Positions 27,895-38,214 of a stretch of DNA of 64,000 nucleotides are shown here, piece after piece; position 1 is the stretch's first letter, and every line of letters starts with the position of its first letter. The notes under the pieces were generated by a model that saw only the letters and a list, made by a program, of their open reading frames with translations, was not told where the DNA came from and ran no database searches. Origin of the DNA: Fodinicola feengrottensis (lineage in GTDB: Bacteria; Actinomycetota; Actinomycetes; Mycobacteriales; HKI-0501); assembly GCF_010993775.1 (NCBI RefSeq), contig NZ_WOTO01000013.1:1-64000 (forward strand). The letters are read 5' to 3'. Both the position numbers and the translations under genes were made by a program.

Positions 27895-29065
27895 TTAGGG
27901 GAGGTGGTGGCCGAGGCGGGTGGCGATGTGGTGGGCGGCTGGTACGCCGAGGCCGCTGACGGCGGTGAGCGTACGTACGAGGTCGGGCAGCGGCAGGGCG
28001 CAGTCAAGCACCACCGTGCCGGCAGCGACCGCGGTGGCGAGGGACCGCAGCGTCTGCGCCGTACGGCGGGGGAGGTCGACGGCGGTGAGGTCGGCGCCGG
28101 CCACCAGGTCGGCGACGGACGGGAAGAGGTGCGTGAGGCCGTGCGTGAGGCCGCCGACCGGCTGGCCGAGGTGCCGGGTCAGGGTGCCCATCCGGGTACG
28201 TGCCCGCGCGAGGCCGCAGTGCTGCGCGACGATCGCATGTGCGGCGATTTCGAACGCGCCCCAAGCACCCGGGCCGGTCGTCGGGTCGGCGAGCCCCACC
28301 ATCCGGCCAGCGCGTTCGACGACGTGGATGAGGCCTTCCCAGTACGGCAGGTGGGCCTGCAACAACAGACAACTTTCGTTGCCGGGCCGCACTTCCAGCA
28401 CACCTGGCCCGCCGTCGAGGCTGATCGTACGTCGGTAGACGCCGTCCTGCACCGACTCCACTCCGGGAATGGCCCGCTCCGCAAGGAAAACCTGGACGTT
28501 GTCCCAGTCGTACGGCGGCTGGAAGGGCAGCCGCAGGGTGAGTCCGCCATCGGCCGCGAGCCGGTCGGACCGGCGTCGGCGGTTGCGTAGTTCTTTTGGT
28601 GAGGAACGAAACTTCGCGAATGTCCCGGTTGAACTGGCGTAGGCTCCCGAAACCGGACGCGAAAGCCACTTCCGCGACGGTCAGGTCGGAGTCGTCCAAC
28701 ATTCGGCGAGCGAAGTGGGCGCGTCGGGAGCGAGCCAGCTGGTCGGGCGTGACGCCGAGGTGGGCGAGGAAAATCCGCCGCAAATGCCGTGCCGACAAGG
28801 CGAGCCGGGCAGCCAGATCCGCCTCGGTGCCGTCGTCCAGTGCGCCGTCGATGATGAGCTGCACCGCGCGGCACACCAACTCCGGCGAATCGGTGCTGAT
28901 GGGGCCGGCCACTCGATAGGGCCGGCAGCGCAGGCAGGCCCGGAAACCGGCCACCTCGGCCGCGGCCGCCAGCTCGAAGGTCCGCACGTTCTCGGCCAGC
29001 GGCTTCGCGCCGCACCCGGGCCGGCAGTAGATCCCAGTGGTCACCACCGCCGAATATGTCGTCAC
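27895..29065 (-). CDS. Ada-AlkA type alkylation-response protein, C-terminus short
   Basis: Bifunctional alkylation sensor and DNA glycosylase. The N-terminal Ada zinc domain is clear (TTGIYCRPGCGAKPLAENV, then GFRACLRCRPYR, four Cys). An AraC helix-turn-helix follows (LSARHLRRIFLAHLGVTPDQL; VAEVAFASGFGSLRQFNRDIRE). After a frame change near 28570 the AlkA half starts LTLRLPFQPPYDW. It stops after LGVPAAHHIATRLGHHLP, in the helix-hairpin-helix region and before the position of the catalytic Asp. As written the glycosylase is therefore incomplete. The GTG at 29065 starts the Ada domain with little N-terminal extension. Confidence 0.75.
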
Positions 29066-29207
29066 GTTTCTCAGGTATAGGCGTACGACGGCCGGCGCGC
29101 TAGCCGTATTCGGACATCGTCATCGTGTCCGAATGTGGCGAGACTTCGGCCGGTCCCGAGACGATGCTTCTCGCTGTCAGCAGTTCGCCAAACCGAAAAG
29201 GATTTCC

Positions 29208-29504
29208 GTGCTTATCAAGGTGTTTCCCATCGAACTCAAGCCCGGTAACCAGGCCGCGGCCGAGGCCATCGTCCAGGAGTTCGCGCCCAAGGGCCCGGCG
29301 CAGGAGCCCGGGTTGCGGTCGTTCCGGGTCTACCGGGATCCGGCCCGGCCGGACTATTTGCTCTTCGTTGAGCATTTCGCCGACCAAGCGGCGTACGATG
29401 CCCACACCGGCTCGGCCGCGTACAAGGAGCTGATCGCCGGCCAGTTCGCCGACCTGATCGTGGAGTTTGTGGAAATCGACCACGAACTACTCGTCAGTCT
29501 CTGA
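29208..29504 (+). CDS. Antibiotic biosynthesis monooxygenase (ABM) domain protein
   Basis: Small ferredoxin-like dimeric-barrel protein of 98 residues. LIKVFPIELKPGNQAAAEAIV, then GLRSFRVYRDPARPDYLLFVEHFADQAAYDAHT and YKELIAGQFADLI are typical ABM features. These proteins oxidise small aromatic substrates or handle quinones without cofactors. GAAAAGGA precedes the GTG at 29208. A strong terminator lies directly after the stop, so it is a single-gene unit. Confidence 0.85.
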   Translation: MLIKVFPIELKPGNQAAAEAIVQEFAPKGPAQEPGLRSFRVYRDPARPDYLLFVEHFADQAAYDAHTGSAAYKELIAGQFADLIVEFVEIDHELLVSL

Positions 29505-29511
29505 AAAACTT

Positions 29512-29541
29512 GGCACCGCGCTGGAAAGCGCGGTGCCTTTT
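29512..29541 (+). terminator. Rho-independent terminator
   Basis: GGCACCGCGCT (29512-29522) and AGCGCGGTGCC (29527-29537) form a perfect 11-bp stem with a four-base loop, followed by TTTT. Confidence 0.9.
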
Positions 29542-29561
29542 CTGGACCGGAGAACCACGAA

Positions 29562-30352
29562 ATGAATCAGCGAGACAAAGCCAGGATTTTTCGCGACCTG
29601 CACAGCGGGCCGGTTTTGGTGCTGCCCAACGCATGGGATGTGGCGTCCGCCCGGCTGGTCGAACGGGCCGGCGCGGCGGCGGTCGCGACCACCAGTGCCG
29701 GGGTGTCCTGGAGCCTGGGCGCGGCGGACGGTGGGAACCTCGACCGTACGTCCGCGATCGAGGCGATCGCGCGCATCAGCGACGCGGTCGACGTGCCGGT
29801 CACCGCTGATATCGAAGGCGGCTACAGCCAGCACCTCGACGAGCTGGCCGCGGTCGTACGCGCGGTGGTCGCGGCCGGTGCCGTCGGGGTGAACTTCGAG
29901 GACAGCGCCTCGGGGGGGCGCTGCTCAGCGTCCAGGACCAGAGCGCTCGCCTCGCGGTCGTCCGAGAGGCGGCCGGATCGGACCTCTTTGTCAATGCCCG
30001 TACCGATGTCTACCTGTTCGGCGCCGGCACCGTCGACGAGACCCTGCACCGGGCGCAGGCCTACCTGGCCGCCGGCGCCGACGGCATCTTCGTGCCGGGA
30101 GCCGCCGACGCGACCACCATTGGCAAGCTCGTCAACGGCATCGCCGGGCCGCTCAACGTGATGGTCGGCCCTGGCGCGCTCACCGTCGGCGAACTCGCCG
30201 ACCTCGGGGTGGCCAGGGTCAGCGTCGGCCAGGCGATCGCCCAGGCCGCGTATGCCCTGACCAGCCAAGCCGCCACCGAGTTGGTCACCTCCGGCACGTA
30301 CGACACTCTCGCCGACGGCCTCCCGTACGCCACTCTCAACGCCCTCTTCTGA
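29562..30352 (+). CDS. Isocitrate lyase / PEP mutase family protein
   Basis: About 263 residues. LHSGPVLVLPNAWDVASARLVERAG, ATTSAGVSWSLGAADG and VPVTADIEGGYS belong to the PEP mutase-like TIM-barrel family that forms or breaks C-C or C-P bonds. A run of six G at 29914 breaks the frame. The continuation has the second half (DLFVNARTDVYLFGAGTVDE, then LGVARVSVGQAIAQAAYAL). The specific reaction is not clear; oxaloacetate hydrolase- or methylisocitrate lyase-like activity is possible. Confidence 0.8.
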
Positions 30353-30366
30353 CATCCCGCCGCGTG

Positions 30367-30398
30367 ACAACTGACAGAGATTGAAATCTGTCAGTTGT
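30367..30398. promoter_or_regulatory. Palindromic operator ahead of the aldo-keto reductase/TetR unit
   Basis: ACAACTGACAGA (30367-30378) and TCTGTCAGTTGT (30387-30398) are a perfect 12-bp inverted repeat with an eight-base centre. A partial third half-site (GTGACAGAT) follows at 30411. It lies 40 bases before the reductase start, and the operon ends with a TetR gene. This is the arrangement of an autoregulated TetR operator. Confidence 0.7.
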
Positions 30399-30437
30399 TA
30401 TGCGATGCTGGTGACAGATCATCACCAGGAGGCGGCT

Positions 30438-31423
30438 GTGCAGAAGCGTGGATTGGGTACGAATGGGCCGCGGGTATCAGCGGTCGGGCTCGGGTGCATG
30501 GGGATGTCCGGCGTTTACGGGTCCGCTGACGACGACGAGAGCGTGGCCACGATCCACGCGGCGCTGGACGCTGGCGTGACGGTGCTCGACACCGGCGATT
30601 TTTACGGTGGGGCCACAATGAGCTGCTGGTCGGCCGGGCGCTGAAGGGGCGGCACCGCGAAGACGCGGTGATCAGCGTCAAATTCGGCATGCTGGGCAGG
30701 CCAGGCGGCGGCTGGGGAGGGTTCGATGGGCGGCCGGCCGCGGTCCGGAATTTCGTGGCATATTCCCTCAACCGGCTCGGCGTGGACTACATCGACATTT
30801 ATCGGCCGGCCCGGCTGGACCCGGCGGTGCCGGTCGAGGAGACGATCGGCGCCATTTCCGAACTGGTGGACGCTGGCTACATCCGTCACATCGGGCTTTC
30901 CGAGGTCGGCGTCGAGACGATTCGGCGGGCGCAGGCGGTGCACCCGATCGTGGACCTGCAAATCGAGTATTCGCTGCTGTCGCGCGCAATAGAGGACGAG
31001 ATCCTGCCTACCTGCCGGGAGCTGGGCATCGGCATCACGGCGTATGGGGTGCTTTCCCGTGGCCTGCTTTCCGGGCAGTATTCGGCCGGCAGCTCCGGCG
31101 ATTTCCGTGCTCACAGCCCGCGGTTCCAGGGCGAGAACCTGGACCACAATCTCCGGCTGGTCGATGAACTCCGCGTCGTCGCGCAGGCCAAGGAGGCGAC
31201 GGTGGCGCAGATCGCGATCGCGTGGGCGCTGCATCGCGGTGACGACATCGTGCCGGTGATCGGTACGCGCCGGCGTATCCGACTGGCCGAGTCGCTGGCC
31301 GCGCTGGACATTTCGTTGGACGCCAACGATCTGGAGCGGATCGAGAAGGCCATCCCGGCCGGCGCGGCGGCCGGGGACCGCTACCCGACGGCGTCGATGG
31401 CCATGTTGGACAGCGAAAAGTGA
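30438..31423 (+). CDS. Aldo-keto reductase
   Basis: NADPH-dependent reductase, about 328 residues. [14 protein letters not shown], then the catalytic Asp/Tyr region [11 protein letters not shown] frame change at about 30612 follows (GGGGCCACAATGAGC). ELLVGRAL and SVKFGMLG continue it, with the cofactor end [26 protein letters not shown] sits ahead of the GTG at 30438. It shares a four-base overlap with the TetR gene and is probably repressed by it through the palindrome at 30367. Confidence 0.85.
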
Positions 31424-32011
31424 ATGAGACCGCGTTGACGGCGGAGCAGATCCTGACAGCCACTGAGGACGTGCTTCGCCGGTACGGGCCGGGAAAGGCG
31501 ACCGTGGTCGACGTGGCCCGCGAGTTGAATGTCAGCCACGGCAGTGTTTACCGGCATTTTCCCAGCAAAACGGCGATGCGCGAGGCGGTCACCCGGCGCT
31601 GGCTGGACCACGCGTGCGCCGGGCTCACCGAGATCGTCGAGCGAGATGGTCCGGCGGCGGACCGGTTGGACCGCTGGCTGCTCGCTCTCTTCTTGGCAAA
31701 GAAAGGAAAAAGCGGCAGCGGACCCCGCACTGTTCGCGACCTATGCGGTGTTGGCCGACCATTCCAGCGAAACCGTCGTCGAACATTTGCGTGATTTGGT
31801 GGCGCAGCTGACGACCATCATCGTGGACGGGATCGGCCGCGGTGAGTTCGCCGAAACGGATCCATCCACCGCCGCGCAGGCGGTGTTCGACGCGACCGTG
31901 GTTTTCCGCAGTCCACTGCATTCCTGGCGGTGGACCATCCCCACCATCGATGCCGAGTTCGCCGCCGTACGAAAGGTGATCCTCAACGGCCTGGTTCAGT
32001 GCCGTCGGTGA
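31420..32011 (+). CDS. TetR-family regulator
   Basis: About 196 residues. The DNA-binding part reads ILTATEDVLRRYGPGKATVVDVARELNVSHGSVYRHFPSK, a normal TetR helix-turn-helix. An A-rich run at 31698 (AAAGAAAGGAAAAA) shifts the frame. The C-terminal ligand domain then continues ALFATYAVLADHSSETVVEHL and ends LNGLVQCRR at 32011. The last 16 bases overlap the convergent HhH-GPD gene. Probable repressor of the reductase operon. Confidence 0.8.
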
Positions 32012-32931
32012 TCCTGGATGGTCATCCGCGGCCCCCGGCGCGGCGGATGGGCGGCCGGCGTCAGTTCCAGCAGTCGTACGACCCGATAGCGATGCGGACG
32101 CCACGATTCCAGCAGCTCGACCATGCCGTCGTCGTCCAAAGGCTTGCCAGTCAAGGCGTATCCCACGATTTTGCAGGTGTGATAGTCACCGACGGACAGC
32201 GAGTCGGCGTCGCCGAGCGCCCTGCTGGCCACCTCGGCGGCCGTCCACAGCCCTACCCCGGGAATGGACCGCATTCGACGATAAGCGTCTTCCATCGGCA
32301 AACCAACGCATTCCTCCAGCCGGTTCGCGACCCGCGCGCAGGTCACCACCGTCCGCGACTGGGGCGGTTCGACGCCGGCCCGGTGCCAGTCCCACGACGG
32401 AATATGCCGCCATTGCTCGGAAGTGGGCATGACCACCATGCCGGCCGGCGCCGGACCCGGCGCGGCGTCGCCGTACTTTCTCAGCAGCCAACGAAAAGCA
32501 CTGTGCGCCTGCTTTCCGGTGATCTTTTGCTCGAGGATCGCCGGGATCAGCGCTTCCATCACCCGCCCGGTCCGCGGCACCCGCAGGCCCGGATGGCGCG
32601 CGTACGCGTCACGCAGGAGTGGATGGCGCGGGTCGAAGCCGGCCGGGTCGTCCCGGCCGCCCAGCATGTCCGGCAGCGAGGCGACGACCTCCTCTGCGCC
32701 AAGGCCCCAGGCCTCACAGGTCACCTCGTGCAGGCCGCGCTGGGTGAGCCGGAAAGTCGCCGGCCCGGCGGGCATCCGGCTGGTGCGCCACAACGACCCG
32801 TCGGTCGCGTACCGATGGCACGGGTCCGCGCCGCCACGCACCATCGAGCCGAGCGTCATCCGTACGTCCACCGGCAGCTCCGGCCGCCATGTGGTGACCG
32901 CGACAGGCGTTCGTACGACGGAAGCGGTCAC
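31996..32931 (-). CDS. HhH-GPD DNA glycosylase (3-methyladenine type)
   Basis: Intact frame of about 311 residues. The helix-hairpin-helix-Gly-Pro-Asp region reads MRSIPGVGLWTAAEVASRALGDADSLSVGDYH, where the catalytic Asp follows the hairpin. LIPAILEQKITGKQAHSAFRWLL is the usual preceding helix pair. The GTG at 32931 is chosen because upstream sequence has no family similarity. With the Ada-AlkA gene it adds a second base-excision enzyme for alkylated DNA nearby, here with its catalytic part complete. Confidence 0.8.
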   Translation of the reverse strand: MTASVVRTPVAVTTWRPELPVDVRMTLGSMVRGGADPCHRYATDGSLWRTSRMPAGPATFRLTQRGLHEVTCEAWGLGAEEVVASLPDMLGGRDDPAGFDPRHPLLRDAYARHPGLRVPRTGRVMEALIPAILEQKITGKQAHSAFRWLLRKYGDAAPGPAPAGMVVMPTSEQWRHIPSWDWHRAGVEPPQSRTVVTCARVANRLEECVGLPMEDAYRRMRSIPGVGLWTAAEVASRALGDADSLSVGDYHTCKIVGYALTGKPLDDDGMVELLESWRPHRYRVVRLLELTPAAHPPRRGPRMTIQDHRRH

Positions 32932-33061
32932 TCCCGGAGTGTATGTCCCGTCCGTGCGCTGTCCCTGATGGGGCGATGTGGACAGTAAAATGTGAATAAA
33001 TGTTTGTATATTTCGGCAGACACAGGTTTTGTGTGAGTCAATTACCCGCTTTAATAGCCCC

Positions 33062-34189
33062 ATGACACGGCATTGGGCACGGTGGGTAATCGCATCGGCG
33101 TCGGCCCTGACGGTGGTCGCGGCCTGTACGTTCGCCAGTTCTCCGGCGCACGACGCAAGCGCCACGACACGTCCGAAGGTCCATCTGACAGTTCAACAGG
33201 AGGCTGGTCAGCGGATCATCTACTCGTACGCGGGCCTCACTCCGCCCGCGGCGCTCCTGCAGGCGATCAAGGCCGGCCAGGCCGCCGGGGTGATCTTCTT
33301 CAAGCCGAACATCTCCAGTCCCAGCCAGATCGCTTCGGTCATCACGCAACTGGTCCAGGCGCAGCAACAAAGTCCGGTTTCGCAGCCGTTGCTGCTGATG
33401 ACGGACCAGGAGGGCGGCCAGGTCCGCCGGTTGCCCGGTGAGCCGTCGCTGTCGGAAAAGCAGATCGGCGCGTCCTCGAACAGCCTCGCGCTGGCCAGCC
33501 AGGCCGGCACCGGCGCGGCCAACACCCTGCACGGCGTCGGCATGAACGTGAACCTCGCGCCGGTGCTCGATGTTTTCCGTACGCCGGGCAACTTCATCGA
33601 CGAGTATGGCCGTTCTTACAGCCAGGACTCGGCGAAGGTCGGGCCGCTCGGCAAGAACTTCATCGTCGCTCAGCAGGCGCTCAAGGTCGCCGCCACCGCG
33701 AAGCATTTCCCGGGGCTCGGCGCGGCCACCCAGAGCCAGAACACCGACCTCGGGCCGGTCACCCTCAACGTGCCGATGTCGACGCTGCGCGGCGCGGATG
33801 AGGTGCCTTACGGTGCGGCCATCACCGCCGGCGTCAAGCTGATCATGACCTCGTGGGCCGTCTACCCGGCGCTTGACGCGAACCGACCCGCCGGCTTGTC
33901 GACCACCGTCGTACAGAACGAACTGCGTGCTCACATGGGCTTTCGGGGCGTGACAATCACCGACGCGATCGAGGCCGGCGCCCTCAAGTCGTACGGCACG
34001 ACAGGGCAACGCAGCGTGCTGGCCGCGCAGGCCGGCATGGATCTGGTGCTGTGCTCGGCGCAGGACGTGACCCAGGGCCAGCAGGCCACCACCGCACTCG
34101 CCGACGCCCTGCAGTCCGGCCAACTCCCGGCCGCCGACTTCACCGCCGCCGTCGACCGCATCACCGCCCTCCGCGGCAGCCTCGCGTGA
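33062..34189 (+). CDS. Glycoside hydrolase family 3 lipoprotein (beta-N-acetylhexosaminidase-like)
   Basis: Intact, 375 residues. The signal peptide ends in TVVAACTFASS, a lipobox with Cys21. Catalytic-domain motifs: LLMTDQEGGQVRRLPG, NLAPVLDV, ATAKHFPGLGAA (KHFPG with the His-Asp dyad region of NagZ-type enzymes), and the nucleophile in GVTITDAIEAGAL. It would remove N-acetylglucosamine from cell-wall or chitin fragments outside the membrane. An AT-rich promoter region lies at 32985-33055. A strong hairpin follows the gene. Confidence 0.9.
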   Translation: MTRHWARWVIASASALTVVAACTFASSPAHDASATTRPKVHLTVQQEAGQRIIYSYAGLTPPAALLQAIKAGQAAGVIFFKPNISSPSQIASVITQLVQAQQQSPVSQPLLLMTDQEGGQVRRLPGEPSLSEKQIGASSNSLALASQAGTGAANTLHGVGMNVNLAPVLDVFRTPGNFIDEYGRSYSQDSAKVGPLGKNFIVAQQALKVAATAKHFPGLGAATQSQNTDLGPVTLNVPMSTLRGADEVPYGAAITAGVKLIMTSWAVYPALDANRPAGLSTTVVQNELRAHMGFRGVTITDAIEAGALKSYGTTGQRSVLAAQAGMDLVLCSAQDVTQGQQATTALADALQSGQLPAADFTAAVDRITALRGSLA

Positions 34190-34201
34190 CCTCGCCGTAG
34201 T

Positions 34202-34232
34202 CCCGTTGCTTGCGCGAGTCGCAAGCAACGGG
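34202..34232. terminator. Hairpin between convergent GH3 and GH65 genes
   Basis: CCCGTTGCTTGCG (34202-34214) pairs perfectly with CGCAAGCAACGGG (34220-34232) around a five-base loop. It can end transcription from either side. Confidence 0.8.
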
Positions 34233-34249
34233 CGTTGCGGACAAAGGCG

Positions 34250-37200
34250 CTACCGGAGGTGGCGGGGCTGCGGGGAGCGGCCGGCGGGTTGGTGCACTGG
34301 GCGGGTGGGCGGTGCGGGTGGGATGGGCAGCGAGACCGGGGTGTCGGGTAGCAGGTCCTGGACCGTGCCGTGGTGGCGGATAGTGATCTGGTCGCCGTCC
34401 AGCGCGGTGTAGGTGGCCGACTCGGCGCCGACTTCGACGCGGATCGGTGTTTCCCTTATGCACACCCGAAAAGCGAAGCCGTCCAGCCCAGGTGGCAACC
34501 GTGGCGCGAAACACACGCCGTCGTCGGTCACCCGGAGGCCGCCGAAACCGGCGACCAGCGCGGTCCAGCCGCTCGCGAGCGCGGCGATGTGCAGGCCGTC
34601 GGCGGTGTTGTGTTCCAGGTCGTCGATGTCCATCAGGGCGGCTTCGCCCACATACGCGTACGCCAGTTCCACCTGCCCGACCTCGACCGCCAGCACCGCC
34701 TGGGTGCCGGCCGAAAGAGAGGAGTCCCTTACTGTTATCGCTTCGTAGTAAGCGAAATTCCGGGTCTTTTCGTCGTCGGTGAAGGCGTCTGGCCGGTGCT
34801 GCATGGCCAGTACGAGGTCGGCCTGCTTCACCACGGCCTTGCGGTAGAGGTCGAAATACGGATAGTGCAACAGTAACGGATAGCAGTCGTTTTTCTCGAA
34901 ATCCCACGGCTGGTGGCCGGTGAAGCCGTCGGACTGTGGGTGCACCCCAAGTTTTTCGTCGTAGGGCACGTACATCGTGGCCGCCGCGTCCGCCCAGCCG
35001 GCGATCTCCAGCGCGGAGACCTCAAGTTCCTTTGCGCGTACCGGAAACTTGCGAGCCACCTCGGCCGCGGCGCGCAGGTTCTGTTGCGCCATCAGGTTGG
35101 TGTAGACGTTGTTGTCGGCGATCGCGCTGTATTCGTCCGGGCCGGTCACCCCGTCGATCCGGAACCGGCCGTCCCGGCCGCGATGGCCCCAGCGACGACC
35201 AGAGCCGCGCGGTGTGGACGAGCAGCTCAATGCCGTAGCTGGACATGAAGTCGGCGTCGCCGGTCACCCGGCAGTAGTTCAGTACGGCGGCCGCGATGTC
35301 CGCGTTGATATGGAAAGCGGCCGTGCCGGCCGGCCAGTATCCAGAGCATTCCGCGCCGTCGATGGTCCGCCATGGGAAGGCGCTGCCGGCGAATCCGAGC
35401 TGCTGCGCCCTTTCCAGCGCGGCCGGCAGGGTGCTGTGCCGCCACCGCAGGGCGTGTTTGGTGGCCGCCGGATAGGTCAACGTGAGGACGGGGAGCACGA
35501 AAGTCTCGGCGTCCCAGAACGTGTGCCCGTCGTAGCCAGGACCGGTCAGCCCCTTCGCTGGCACCGCCCGTCCCTCGCCGCGCGCGGATGCCTGCAGAAC
35601 ATAAAAGTCCGAAACCGGACCGCTTGCTGCAACTCCAGGTCGCCATCCAGGCGTACGTCCGCGTTGCTCCAGAAGCCAGCGAGGAATTCTCGCTGTGCCT
35701 CGCAAAGACCCGGCCAGCCGGACTTGCGGGCCAGCGTGAGAGCGGCCTGCAGCTGGTCGCGGATGGCTGGCAGCGACCGGGTCCCGGACCAGCCGTACGA
35801 CACGTATTTCACCACTGTCAGCCGCTCGCCGGGCGCGAGCGTGGCCGACACCATCGTGCGGGCCACGTCGTGGAACGTGGTCGACTCCATCGACGTGTCC
35901 GCCGGCCCGTCGACCTCGTGGTTCATCGCGGCACCCACCCGGATGCCGCTGCGTTCGGTCCGGTGCACCAGGTAGCCCGCCGCGTCCAGGCTGCCGCCGT
36001 CCTCCAGGATCAGCGCTTTTCCGAGCGCCGCGGCCGATCGCGGGTCGTTCGCGGCGACCGGCAGCTGCTCGTTGGCGACCAGCTCGGACTGCAACACGAT
36101 CCGCACTGCCGTGTCGACCGCCTCGACCTGGTAGCGGATCGCCGCGATCGCCCGCTGCGGGAAGGACACCAGCCGCTGCGAGCTGACCCGGACGACCTGG
36201 CCGGCCGGCGACTCCCATTCGACCGTACGATCCAGAATCCCGGTCTGGAAGTCCAGCTCCCGGCGATGCGCGCGAAGCTCCCCGTACCGGATGTCGAAGG
36301 GCTCGTCGTCGACCAGCAGCCGCATCACCTTGCCGTTGATGACGTTCAGAATCGACTGGCCGGACTCCGGATAGCCGAAGCCGGCTTCCGCGTACGGCTG
36401 CGGGCGCAGCTCGTGGACGCCGTTCAGGTAGCTGCCGGGCAGGCCATGCGGTTCGCCCTCGTCGAGGTTGCCGCGCCAGCCGATGTGACCGTTGGACAGC
36501 GCGAAAAGTGACTCGGTCTGGGCCAGCACCGCAAGGTCCAGAGCGCTTTCCACCAGGCTCCAGGGCCGGACCTGGAAGGCAGGATGCCGGATCACGGGCC
36601 CTCGATCAGCTCGGCGAGATCGTTCACCACCACGTCGGGCGCCGTGTTTGCTCAGCTCGGCGGCTTGTCCGACACGGTCGACGCCGATCACGAAGCCGAA
36701 CTGGCCAGCTCGGCCGGACTCGACCCCAGCCAGCGCGTCCTCGTACACCGCGGCTCGCGAGGGCGGCACACCCAGCTCCTTCGCGGCCGCCCAATAGGTG
36801 TCCGGGGCAGGTTTGCCGGCGAGCCCGCGCTCCCGCGCGACCACGCCATCGACGCGTACGTCCAGCAGGCCGTCGATGCCGGCCGCGACCAGCACGTCCT
36901 TGCAGTTCGTACTGGATGACACCACCGCCCGCCGCAGTCCGGCGGCGGCCGTCGCGCGCAAATAGCGGACCGAGCCGTCGTACGGTTCGACGCCGTCCTG
37001 GTGGATCTTCGCCAGCACCAGGTCGTTCTTGCGTACGCCAAGGCCGTGCACGGTTGGCGCGTCCGGCGAGTCGTTCGGGCCGCCGTCCGGCAGCTCGATG
37101 CCACGGGAGGCGAGGAATGACCGGGTGCCGTCGTCGCGCGGCTTGCCGTCCACATACCTGTCGTAGTCGTCAACCTGATCGAAGCCGACGAACCGCTGTC

Positions 37201-37348
37201 CGTGCTGGTCAGCCCAACCGCGGAGGAAGTCGTCGAACATCTGTTTCCAGGCGGCCGCGTGCACCTTCGCGGTCTGGGTGAGCACGCCGTCCAGGTCGAA
37301 CAGGCAGGCCTGGATATGGTCGGGCAAGCCCAATCCGCGACTGGTCAC
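34250..37348 (-). CDS. HAD phosphatase/phosphoglucomutase - GH65 phosphorylase fusion
   Basis: About 1030 residues. The N-terminal third is a beta-phosphoglucomutase-like HAD domain (CLFDLDGVLTQTAKVHAAAW; VVSSSTNCKDVL; AAVYEDALAGVESGRAG). The rest is a GH65 disaccharide phosphorylase or trehalose-type hydrolase (LFALSNGHIGWRGNLDEGEPHG, GYDGHTFWDAETFVLP, and the general acid Glu in TGPDEYSAIADNN). Frame changes near 35590 and 35180 do not remove any motif. The coupling of phosphorylase and phosphoglucomutase would send a phosphorolysis product to glucose 6-phosphate. The substrate (maltose, trehalose or kojibiose) cannot be fixed. Confidence 0.85.
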
Positions 37349-37375
37349 GTGCTCAGGCTACGGCTCGTACGGACG

Positions 37376-37777
37376 TCAGGCAGCCTTGCGGGCTTCCTCG
37401 ACTGTTTCGAAAAGCGCGAAAGTTGTGCGCAGCCCGGTCAGCTCCAGCAGCCGGCCGGTCGGGGACTGGCCGAGCACTAGCCGCAGTCGGGCGCCGTGAC
37501 GATCGGCCAGCTGCTGCAACTCCACCAGGGCCTTAAGGCCGGCCGAGCCCATGAAGCTGACGCCGTCGAGGTCCAGCACCACCAGGATCTCACGGCCGGG
37601 CGGCAGCTGGGCCCCCACTTCGGCGGAGAACTGCGGTTCGGTGGCCATGTCCAGCTCTCCGGAGACCGTGACCACGGCCAGTCGGGGGCTGTCCTCGGCG
37701 ACCGCCACGGCGAGTCCCGATCCGCCGATGCCGGAGTCCGGGGCATCGAGCCGCGGCGAGTGCGGCGCGTCGGTCAT
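37376..37777 (-). CDS. STAS-domain anti-sigma factor antagonist
   Basis: 133 residues, intact. The STAS fold is clear: LAVVTVSGELDMATEPQF, then VVLDLDGVSFMGSAGLKALVEL, where the Ser in FMGSAG is the site phosphorylated by RsbW-type kinases. The N-terminal 25 residues are flexible. AAGGAGAGG precedes the ATG at 37777. No anti-sigma kinase gene lies beside it, so its partner is elsewhere in the genome. Confidence 0.85.
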   Translation of the reverse strand: MTDAPHSPRLDAPDSGIGGSGLAVAVAEDSPRLAVVTVSGELDMATEPQFSAEVGAQLPPGREILVVLDLDGVSFMGSAGLKALVELQQLADRHGARLRLVLGQSPTGRLLELTGLRTTFALFETVEEARKAA

Positions 37778-38046
37778 CGTCTGCTGCCTCTCCTTGGCGC
37801 TCGTTCTGTTCTGGTGGCGCCAGGCTACTCGGCCACCCAGCGCCGTGGTGACCCCGCGCCAACTCCGACGTTCGCTCGCTGTGGGGTAACGTGCTGTAAC
37901 GGCTGATAGGCGACAGTCCACTCATCAAGCATTTATGTGGCAAAAGCCGCCATACCCTGGTTGTCTACGCCACCGGGTTTGGTCGCCGAGGGCGCCGCGC
38001 GGAGGCAGCGGCGGTGGTGGAAACACACCTGCCGTAGATGCAGCAA

Positions 38047-38080
38047 AGCCCCGGCCGCCACGGGGGGAGCGGTCGGGGCT
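38047..38080. terminator. Hairpin upstream of the NmrA-like gene
   Basis: AGCCCCGGCCGC pairs with GCGGTCGGGGCT around a ten-base loop. It lies in a 437-base stretch (37778-38214) without a supported gene, between the start of the STAS gene and the stop of the NmrA-like gene. Confidence 0.5.
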
Positions 38081-38214
38081 GCGCTGCGTGATAAGCGTGA
38101 CACGGCCACGGCCGGGACGCAATAGGGGAGGTCGAGAAGAAACCCGCAGAGCCAGTCGGATCCCGTCCGAGCTGCCGGTTTCGCCGGGTTCCCGGACGGA
38201 TTCTCAGCTGTTCC

